A stretch of DNA of 64,000 bases. It comes from Anaeromicrobium sp. (GTDB taxonomy: Bacteria > Bacillota > Clostridia > Peptostreptococcales > Thermotaleaceae). The stretch covers positions 62,001 to 126,000 of the forward strand of contig NZ_JAOART010000023.1 in the NCBI RefSeq assembly GCF_025210435.1, read 5' to 3'. Made by a program: the position numbers and the translations under genes. Each line of letters opens with the position of its first letter. Positions within the stretch are counted from its first letter, which is position 1. A model generated the notes under the pieces. The model made no database searches, was not told where the DNA came from, and saw only the letters and a program-made list of their open reading frames with translations. This document shows, one piece after another, positions 57,759 through 64,000 of the stretch.

Positions 57759-58460
57759 TCACCTCATGATAATATTATCATGTTTTGGAATGGGTAGCAA
57801 ACGTATGTTTGTGAATTGCATGGAAAATAAATGAAAAAGTAACTTTTTAAAAGATATAGCTTCTGATATGTCGTGTGTAATCATTATGGCTGTTTTCTTC
57901 TCCTTTTTTAGTATATTATAAATATCATCTGCTACTATCAATCTAGTCTGATAATCAAGGGCAGAGAATGGTTCATCAAGTAGAAGTAATTTAGGCTCTA
58001 TGGCTAGTGTTCTAATTAATGCAACCCTCTGCCTCATACCACCAGATAATTGACTAGGGTAGTGATATTTAAAATCCTTTAATCCATAAGTATCTAAAAG
58101 CTTTTCAACCATTTCCTTTGAATCTGTTGTCAATTTCTTTTGTACTTCAAGTCCAATAAGCACATTATCTAATATATTCCTCCACTCAAATAAAAGGTCA
58201 TTTTGGAACATATAACCTACATCTTTACGAGTATCAGTCACTTCTATACCTTCAATGGTAACTTCACCAGAGGAAGGTTTGAGTAAACCAGATATGATAG
58301 ACAACAAGGTGGACTTTCCGCAGCCACTAGGACCTACTATGGTTATGATCTCTCCCTCGGATACATGAAAGGATAGATCTGATAAGGCCTTAGTCTCGCC
58401 ACCTAATGTATGATAGCTCAGGTGCAAGTTATTCACTTGTACTATTCTTTTTTGAGGCAC
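57759..58460 (-). pseudogene. ABC transporter ATPase, C-terminally truncated
   Basis: The 233-aa product has Walker A GPSGCGKST, the Q-loop GYMFQNDLLFEW, signature LSGGMRQR, Walker B LLLLDEP and the H-loop ITHDISEAIS of nitrate/sulfonate/thiamine-precursor importers. After EAIS, where family members continue with a conserved VIVLSKRPG-like segment and about 40 more residues, the sequence becomes an unrelated tail that reads through the operators of the LexA-like gene. The 3' end was probably lost at the element's insertion or a deletion. GTG 58460 has AAGGAGGG 6-7 nt upstream. No permease or binding protein is nearby. Confidence 0.7.
57765..57811. promoter_or_regulatory. palindromic operators of the LexA-like gene
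   Basis: CATGATAATATTATCATG (57765-57782) is an 18-bp perfect palindrome just before the ribosome site. CAAACGTATGTTTG (57798-57811) is a LexA-box-like palindrome whose core AACGTATGTT is identical to the core of the left-end LexA box at 1018-1031. Confidence 0.7.
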
Positions 58461-58884
58461 GATCAACCCTCCTTAAATAACTATAATTTATATTATTCAA
58501 AGAAGGGAGTTTTGCTACTGATGAAGTTATTAGTTTACTAGGAAAGAATATTTGAATGAAATTTTGGTCAGTAGTAAGGGGAAGATATGGGATTTTTTTA
58601 GATGTTGTGGATGAAATATTGAAAACGGTGTTTATGAGTATTTCAGGGCAACCGTACCATAAGTGATGGCGGTTTTCACTAAAATTGGATAAACGTAAAC
58701 TCACCATCCACTATTTAGTCAAGAAAGTTCAAGTTATTTGATTTTCCTGGACTAGTTTAATTTATATATATTTATAGAAAAATTATTTATAAATATAAAC
58801 TATGAATAGCAGAAAATATCAGGCATACATTTTCTAAAAATGATAACTTTATATTACAAAATAAAGTTAAGGAGAAAAGTAGTT
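58461..58884. other. 424-bp stretch without a recognisable gene
   Basis: Only short, low-quality frames occur here. AAGGAGG at about 58470 (minus strand) serves the ABC gene and AAGGAG at 58870 serves the next gene. No terminator or repeat stands out. It may be a decayed region left by loss of transporter genes. Confidence 0.4.
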
Positions 58885-59994
58885 ATGAAAAACTTGAAAG
58901 CTTGTTATTATGAATTAGAAGGTACAAATTATGAAGTGGGTAAATTATTGGGAGAAAAAATAAAATCTGTGTCACAGTTTCTGGAGAGGAATGAAATGCC
59001 AAAATCTCCTTTTTCAAAAGAGGAAGAAATACAAATTATAAAAATGTTTGATGAATATTGTCCAGGAATTAATGAAGAAATTGAAGGTTTTACAGATGCA
59101 TTAGGACTTGATAAATTTCAAGCAATATATTATGTAATGTCATTTCTTAAACCAGGTTGTAGTCAAATGACAGTATTACCTGAAAAGACGAAAAACAATC
59201 ATGTGCTATTGGCTAGAAATTATGAATTTAATGATGAAATGGAAGAACTTATTTTGTGTACAACAAAGATTAAAGGGAAATATGCTCATATAGGTACATC
59301 TATGGTTCAATTTGGTAGAGGGGATGGGATGAATGAATGTGGTCTTGGAGTTAGTCAAACATCAACAGGTCTACCAGTAGGAAATTTTCAAGGGTGTAGA
59401 AAACCTGCAATTGTGGGATTACAATTTTGGTCAGTTATAAGATCAATATTAGAAAATTGTAAGGATGTCAATGAAGCTATAAAATATATGGAAAGTGTAC
59501 CAATAGCATATAATATAAATCTTATGGTTGCTGATAAAATGGGAAATGCAGCTTTAATTGAAAGTCTTGATGGTAAAAAGGCAATTAAATGTATTTCAGC
59601 TAATACAAAAGAACAATTTTTATGCTCTACAAATCATGTTCATTTAGAGGAATTAAAGAAATATGAACCTAAGGCTATGAAAAACTCAGTAGTACGATAT
59701 AATTTAATCAATAAATATTTAAATGAAAAAGAAATAGTCTCACAGGACAACCTTAAATCATTATTAACTACAATGTATCCAGAAGGACTATGTTGTCATC
59801 ATTACGAAGATTTTTTTGGAACACTAAGAGGAATGGTGTTTGATTTAAATGATGGAACTGTAGATGTATGTTTTGGATCAACCGCTTTGAATGACTGGCA
59901 TACTTTTAAAATAGACAATAGCCAAAAAAAATTAGAGTATACAGTAAAAATTATAAAGCATAAAGCACCAAAAGATTTTTATGAATTAATATAA
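58885..59994 (+). CDS. C45-family autoproteolytic acyltransferase/hydrolase
   Basis: The 369-aa protein resembles the C45 peptidase/acyltransferase family (isopenicillin acyltransferase-like Ntn hydrolases): YYELEGTNYEVGKLLGE near the start, an acidic-rich entry region, then PGCSQMTVL whose Cys is the likely nucleophile released by autocleavage, followed by NHVLLARNYEFN and GMNECGLGVSQTSTGL. Such enzymes hydrolyse or transfer acyl groups on amides. ATG 58885 follows AAGGAG; upstream in-frame ATG 58840 lacks a site. Chromosomal gene; substrate unknown. Confidence 0.75.
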   Translation: MKNLKACYYELEGTNYEVGKLLGEKIKSVSQFLERNEMPKSPFSKEEEIQIIKMFDEYCPGINEEIEGFTDALGLDKFQAIYYVMSFLKPGCSQMTVLPEKTKNNHVLLARNYEFNDEMEELILCTTKIKGKYAHIGTSMVQFGRGDGMNECGLGVSQTSTGLPVGNFQGCRKPAIVGLQFWSVIRSILENCKDVNEAIKYMESVPIAYNINLMVADKMGNAALIESLDGKKAIKCISANTKEQFLCSTNHVHLEELKKYEPKAMKNSVVRYNLINKYLNEKEIVSQDNLKSLLTTMYPEGLCCHHYEDFFGTLRGMVFDLNDGTVDVCFGSTALNDWHTFKIDNSQKKLEYTVKIIKHKAPKDFYELI

Positions 59995-60067
59995 GAAGCT
60001 AAAAAAGCAGAGTGAGTTAGAGGTATGATGTGAAGTATATAATCAAGAAAGGATTTTGTGATAGGTT

Positions 60068-60937
60068 ATGGATTATACTAAATCATTAGAAAAAGCAATT
60101 ATGTACATTGAAGAAAACTTGAATGAAGAGTTGAAAACAGAGGATGTAGCTAAATCTATTGGTTATTCTTACTATCATTTTACTCGGTTATTTGAAGGAT
60201 TACTAGGTGAAAGTATTGGAAATTATATACGAAAAAGAAGAATCACAAAATCAGCACAAGATTTAATATATACGGATAAAAAGATTGTAGACATAGCATT
60301 AGACTTTCAATTTAAATCACCAGAGGCATTTGCAAGAGCATTTAAAAAAATATATGATTCTAGTCCTATTGAATATAGAAAGAATAGAATTCATGTATTA
60401 AAAGGAAACAAGAAATATATGGATAATGAAAGATTAAAGCATATTTTAAATAATATTACCATTCAACCAGTGATTAAAGTTATACCTGAAGTTAAAGTTA
60501 TAGGTATAAAGGGAAATATTACACTGAAAAATAATTTATTACCTGATCTATGGAATGACTTTAATAGTAGTAGTTCAAAAATAATAAATAGGGCTGAACC
60601 ACTTAAATATTATGGAATTTGTGAAAATGATAGACCAAATAATCAATTTGGTGAAAATGTAGCATATAGTGAAATTGTGGGCTTAGAAGTTACCTCTTTT
60701 GACTATATACCAGATGGGATGATAACTAAAGTTATTCCACAGGGGAAATATATAGTATTTACTCATAAGGGAAGTATAGATAAATTAAAGGAAACTTATG
60801 AATATATTTGGGGTACATGGATTCCTTTGTGTAAGGTAGAGATTGATATGAGAGATGATTTTGAATTATATGATGAAAGGTTTAAAGGAGCAAATAATCA
60901 TTTATCAGAAATTGATATTTATATTCCTATAAAATAA
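60068..60937 (+). CDS. AraC-family regulator with GyrI-like effector domain
   Basis: The 289-aa protein has an N-terminal AraC pair of HTH motifs (about 8-105: AIMYIEENLNEELKTEDVAKSIGYSYYHFTRLFEGLLG, then DIALDFQFKSPEAFARAFKKIYDSSPIEYR). A C-terminal GyrI/SOUL-like small-molecule domain lies at about 135-287 (VKVIGIKGNITL, ending IDIYIPIK). This is the Rob/TipAS-like arrangement of regulators that sense amphipathic or toxic compounds. It follows the C45 gene by 73 bp and may regulate it. Confidence 0.85.
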   Translation: MDYTKSLEKAIMYIEENLNEELKTEDVAKSIGYSYYHFTRLFEGLLGESIGNYIRKRRITKSAQDLIYTDKKIVDIALDFQFKSPEAFARAFKKIYDSSPIEYRKNRIHVLKGNKKYMDNERLKHILNNITIQPVIKVIPEVKVIGIKGNITLKNNLLPDLWNDFNSSSSKIINRAEPLKYYGICENDRPNNQFGENVAYSEIVGLEVTSFDYIPDGMITKVIPQGKYIVFTHKGSIDKLKETYEYIWGTWIPLCKVEIDMRDDFELYDERFKGANNHLSEIDIYIPIK

Positions 60938-61281
60938 AAAATGATATACTTTATTATCAATCAAAAACTTAATTTGTACGTGATATAGTGAATCGCATCA
61001 TAGATGATTATACCCCTGTCAAGTGCACGCATAATAGTTTACTAGTAAATAGGATTTGAATATGCCTAAATAAGTTGAAAGAATCTAATATGGATTTAGC
61101 ACTTCTAAAAAAGGTATAATTAAAAGTAAAAGGATGATATTATATAAATGATACATAAAAGAATTAATATGGAGGGAGCGTATGAAAAAAATATAAAATT
61201 ATGTACACTAGATTTTTATTAGGAAATCTATATAGGTTTCCTATGTGAAAATAGAATAATAAAGGAAAAGGATGAATAAGA
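60938..61281. other. 344-bp intergenic region
   Basis: It contains an inverted repeat AGGAAA-TCTATATAGG-TTTCCT (61221-61242), a GGAGGG site at 61173 with only a 4-codon frame after it, and otherwise AT-rich DNA. No gene is supported. Confidence 0.45.
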
Positions 61282-61917
61282 ATGATAAATTTTAAGGTGA
61301 AGAGATTTATAAAATCAGTATGTATGGTATTTGTAATGGCAATATTTATAACGGCATGTACCAACGAAAAAATAAGTGAAGGACCAAAGGAAGATGTTAA
61401 GATCCAACACCCAAAAGTACAGATAGAAATGAAAGATGGTAGCAAGATGGTTTTTGAACTATATCCTGAGTATGCACCTACTACAGTTGAGAATTTCATA
61501 AGTCTTTCTAAATCAGAATTTTATGATGGACTTAAATTTCATAGAATCATGAAAGGGTTTATGATTCAGGGAGGAGACCCTAAAGGAGATGGAACTGGGG
61601 GATCTAAAAATACTATCAAAGGTGAATTTGCAGAAAATGGTTTTTCCCAGAATGAGCTTAAGCATACAAAAGGTATAATTTCTATGGCTCGTAGTAATGA
61701 TCCAAATTCAGCGAGCAGTCAGTTTTTTATAATGGATGGAGATGGAAGTTTTCTTGATGGGAAGTATGCAGCATTTGGAAAACTAATAGATGGAGAAGAT
61801 ACGTTAGATAAAATAGCTGATACGCCTGTGAAAAATAATCCTTATTCAGGAGAAGCATCTACCCCTAAAGTAGATGTAGTAATAAAAAAAGTAATAGTAT
61901 TAGAGCCTAATAATTAA
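61282..61917 (+). CDS. lipoprotein peptidyl-prolyl cis-trans isomerase (cyclophilin)
   Basis: The 211-aa protein has a lipoprotein signal (VKRFIKSVCMVFVMAIFITAC, lipobox ITAC) and a cyclophilin domain from about 45: MVFELYPEYAPTTVENF, FYDGLKFHRIMKGFMIQGGD with the catalytic FHR, SQFFIMDG, and GKYAAFGKLIDG. It catalyses prolyl isomerisation in secreted proteins on the outer membrane face. Single gene, own terminator. Confidence 0.9.
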   Translation: MINFKVKRFIKSVCMVFVMAIFITACTNEKISEGPKEDVKIQHPKVQIEMKDGSKMVFELYPEYAPTTVENFISLSKSEFYDGLKFHRIMKGFMIQGGDPKGDGTGGSKNTIKGEFAENGFSQNELKHTKGIISMARSNDPNSASSQFFIMDGDGSFLDGKYAAFGKLIDGEDTLDKIADTPVKNNPYSGEASTPKVDVVIKKVIVLEPNN

Positions 61918-61974
61918 TAATATAGAAAAGAATTTTTTTATATGGGATTTAAAAAAATTAAACTACACTCTATG

Positions 61975-62004
61975 AGATGGTAATTTTGCCATCTTATTTT
62001 TTTT
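61975..62004 (+). terminator. terminator of the cyclophilin gene
   Basis: AGATGG-TAATTTTG-CCATCT stem followed by TATTTTTTTT. Confidence 0.8.
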
Positions 62005-62049
62005 GTCCAAAAACTTTTAAATTCACTATCTATATAAGTGAAGAACTTT

Positions 62050-62530
62050 AGAATCCGTAAGACCTAAAACAAAGGGCAGGCAAGCGTGAGTTTTTGTGAC
62101 AACTAAAAAGAGTGTGGTTAATCATATCCACTATAAAAAAATATTAACGTGTTGAAAGATTAAAAATCACGATAAAATAACTTGCCGTACCAACGGTTTA
62201 GTCGCAGGTTAGAGCTGCATGGGTCTATATGTATTAAAAAAATATATATAGACATTTCCCAGATAAGTGCAGCTCCGTTGTGGGGCATCCTCAAATGTTT
62301 GGTATACATACCTGGTAATCGGGCCTGGGCAGGTTTGAGAGGATGTTTTCGAATAAGATATTATTCAAATAAGAAAAAGGGTATACGGATACCTATGGCT
62401 CCGCCTTGTATAGTAAAACCCTTCTCCTGTAATTTTTTTTCTCAAAAGTTACAGGGGGAGGAGTAGCCGTTGTCCTATTCACCACTTTGTATAGATAAAG
62501 AATCTGAAGAGTATAGATTTTGAAAATATA
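62050..62530 (+). ncRNA. large structured noncoding RNA
   Basis: This stretch is GC-richer than its surroundings, has no ribosome-supported gene and folds extensively: GGCAAG (62080) with CTTGCC (62182) around CGTGAGTTTTT/AAAAATCACG; GAGCTGCA (62213) with TGCAGCTC (62269) around GTCTATAT/ATATAGAC; CATCCTCAAA (62287) with TTTGAGAGGATG (62335); CTCCTGTAA (62425) with TTACAGGGGGAG (62450); and a closing CAACGG (62192) with CCGTTG (62468). The nested plan marks a conserved RNA of 400 nt or more. Large clostridial RNAs such as raiA or OLE are candidates, but I cannot match either from memory. Strand is inferred from neighbouring genes. Confidence 0.65.
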
Positions 62531-62653
62531 TTATCTAGGCTACAAGGGGGATAAAGAATTATATTAATCTTTATAGTTTAAATATATGGAATTATTTGTT
62601 TTGTAATTATTTCCATATTCATGTATCATATTCTTATTAGGGAGGTTTTTATC

Positions 62654-64000
62654 ATGAATAAAAAAATATTAATTGTGTCAATCTTACTTATCTTTTCTTT
62701 ATTTTCAATTACTGCTTCAGCACAAAATAATGGTTTTATTAAAGCTAGTAGCTTAAAGCCCTTTGAAAATATGATGAAGGAAAAAGTGAACTTATATGAA
62801 TTATACAAAGAAGGAGATTTAAATATTTATAATAAAAGTATTTCCATAGGGAAAGACGAAACTCTTACATTAAATGCAATTTTAGCAGATAAAGCCAATG
62901 TTATTATCATGTATACCTTAAAAGGTAATTCAGAATATCATGAAATATCCATATCATCTAAAAATTTCAGATCATATTTAGATGAAAATAAAACTAGTGC
63001 CTATAGTGCAGGTATGCAATCTTTTACTGATAAGGAAAATACCTATGTAATTTTAGATTGCAATGTCCAATTAGTTCCTAATTATGACAATACTATAGTT
63101 CTTACTATAGAAAATGATGATAATACATTTAGAGAACTGACTATTCCTTTTGGTGATGAAAACTTTTTAAGATCTAGTGTAGATTATTCACCTAATGTCC
63201 AATTAGAAGGTTTTAGGGATAGGGTAACCTTATCAAGGGTTGTTTCTTCACCACTGGGCCTTACTTTGTTTTCCACATACACAGAAGATCCTTCTAATAA
63301 GAATCCTCATAATTTACCTAGAGAAGTGGATTATAAAGGTTCTTCATTAGTTACAGAGGATACTGAACTTGAATGTTTTGGTGGTGGTGGAACTAGAATA
63401 TCTGATAATATATTTTTAGATTATTCTTCTTATTCTCCAATTCCAAGGGATACTAAGGAAATCTATTTTTATACTAATGGTAAAAAATATACAATAAAAC
63501 TTCCAATCATTCCAACCGTACATCATCCAAAGGATGCTTATGAATTAGGTTCTACCATAGGGTCTAATAGAACCATCTATTTAGATGATAAGGAATATAA
63601 CTTAAGTACTATTCTTTATGAAACAGATGTTTTACAAAAGAATCCTGTCCATGATGGAAAAGAAATTATAATTAAAAATATAGAAAACTTAACTATCATA
63701 GGAAAAGAAAATTCTAAAATAGTAGTAGAACCTAGGTATGCCAATGTCCTTACCTTTGAAAATTGTAAAAACATAAAATTACATAACCTAACCATAGGTC
63801 ATACAATAGAACCTGGACATTGTACAGGGGGAGTTATTAAAGCTTTAAATACTACAGGTCTTACTATTAAAAATTCTAAATTATTTGGTTGTGGTACTCA
63901 AGGTCTTGAACTAGAATCTAGTAATGATATAAAAGTTTTGGATTCTGAAATTTATGAATGTAGTTATGGCATAATGGCTATTAGAGATAGTGGCAATATA
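62654..64000 (+). CDS. secreted right-handed beta-helix protein (runs off window)
   Basis: An ATG at 62654 after TAGGGAGGTTTTTATC opens a frame that stays open to the window end (about 449 codons). It starts with a clear signal peptide (ILIVSILLIFSLFSITASA, cleavage near AQN). After a ~300-residue beta-rich region comes the repeat pattern of parallel beta-helix proteins (IIIKNIENLTIIGKENSKIV, NIKLHNLTIGHTIE, TGLTIKNSKLFGCGTQGLEL, DIKVLDSEIYECSYGIM). Such folds occur in pectate-lyase-like enzymes and adhesins. The catalytic part, if any, lies outside the window. It follows the structured RNA by about 120 bp. Confidence 0.8.
   Translation, partial: MNKKILIVSILLIFSLFSITASAQNNGFIKASSLKPFENMMKEKVNLYELYKEGDLNIYNKSISIGKDETLTLNAILADKANVIIMYTLKGNSEYHEISISSKNFRSYLDENKTSAYSAGMQSFTDKENTYVILDCNVQLVPNYDNTIVLTIENDDNTFRELTIPFGDENFLRSSVDYSPNVQLEGFRDRVTLSRVVSSPLGLTLFSTYTEDPSNKNPHNLPREVDYKGSSLVTEDTELECFGGGGTRISDNIFLDYSSYSPIPRDTKEIYFYTNGKKYTIKLPIIPTVHHPKDAYELGSTIGSNRTIYLDDKEYNLSTILYETDVLQKNPVHDGKEIIIKNIENLTIIGKENSKIVVEPRYANVLTFENCKNIKLHNLTIGHTIEPGHCTGGVIKALNTTGLTIKNSKLFGCGTQGLELESSNDIKVLDSEIYECSYGIMAIRDSGNI

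Noticed and set aside
58429-58707. 92-codon minus-strand ORF upstream of the ABC gene
   Set aside because: No ribosome site, overlaps the start of the ABC gene and matches nothing; it could be debris of a lost transporter gene but cannot be supported.
62182-62466. 94-codon ORF inside the structured RNA
   Set aside because: No ribosome site, and the sequence is accounted for by long helices; composition is that of a structured RNA.
1-64000. CRISPR arrays
   Set aside because: No regularly spaced repeats with unique spacers were seen; the repeated terminators are too far apart and irregular.

Overview
The window is AT-rich, with arginine almost always AGA/AGG, Shine-Dalgarno sites of the AGGAGG/AAGGGGG type and frequent TTG/GTG starts. 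This points to a low-GC Firmicute of the class Clostridia. About 56 kb (roughly 1.0 to 57.7 kb) is one temperate phage with a contractile (sheathed) tail and a PBSX-like baseplate. It is followed by about 6 kb of chromosome-like genes: a truncated ABC ATPase, a C45-type acyltransferase, an AraC/GyrI regulator, a lipoprotein cyclophilin, a large structured RNA and the start of a secreted beta-helix protein. The first 121 bases hold the start of an unrelated leftward membrane-protein gene, and the next ~900 bases a hairpin-rich candidate ncRNA.

Phage layout. 1.0-3.2 kb: a LexA-box-controlled small gene, a CI-like repressor facing leftward, Cro-like regulators and a Rha/ORF6C antirepressor. 3.2-12.6 kb: early genes for a Gam-like protein, a DNA-binding protein with an SSB-like tail, a replisome organizer, PcfK/AcrIIA9-like and PcfJ proteins, a MazG-like pyrophosphatase, RecU, a sigma factor and an NdpA-like nucleoid protein. 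12.6-13.7 kb: a leftward island with a membrane protein and two tRNA halves in permuted order. 13.9-16.9 kb: an ArpU-type late regulator and small genes under duplicated promoter-like boxes. 16.9-25.8 kb: terminase, portal, head and neck. 25.8-42.6 kb: tail terminator, sheath, tube, chaperone with a textbook -1 frameshift signal, tape measure, LysM hub, baseplate and a mosaic tail fibre. 42.7-43.6 kb: endolysin and holin.

43.7-53.2 kb is cargo split into cassettes by copies of one ~60-bp terminator repeat. It carries a HEPN-motif protein, hydrophobic mini-proteins, a GNAT-like protein, a lipoprotein nuclease with a lamin-tail domain, and an IetAS-type AAA+/subtilase defence pair followed by a three-helix membrane protein. 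53.3-57.3 kb looks plasmid-derived: an actin-like ParM with a ribbon-helix-helix partner, two small membrane proteins and a VirD4/TraG-like ATPase. A LexA-like repressor lacking the catalytic-serine segment closes the element, and its operator shares a 10-bp palindromic core with the LexA box at the left end.

No integrase or transposase is visible. Together with the partition module this suggests a phage-plasmid ancestry or a recombinase lost from the element. The most unusual object is the permuted tRNA-like locus at 12.7-12.95 kb; the frameshift signal, the SOS small gene beside a non-cleavable repressor, and the terminator-bounded cargo cassettes are the next most informative.
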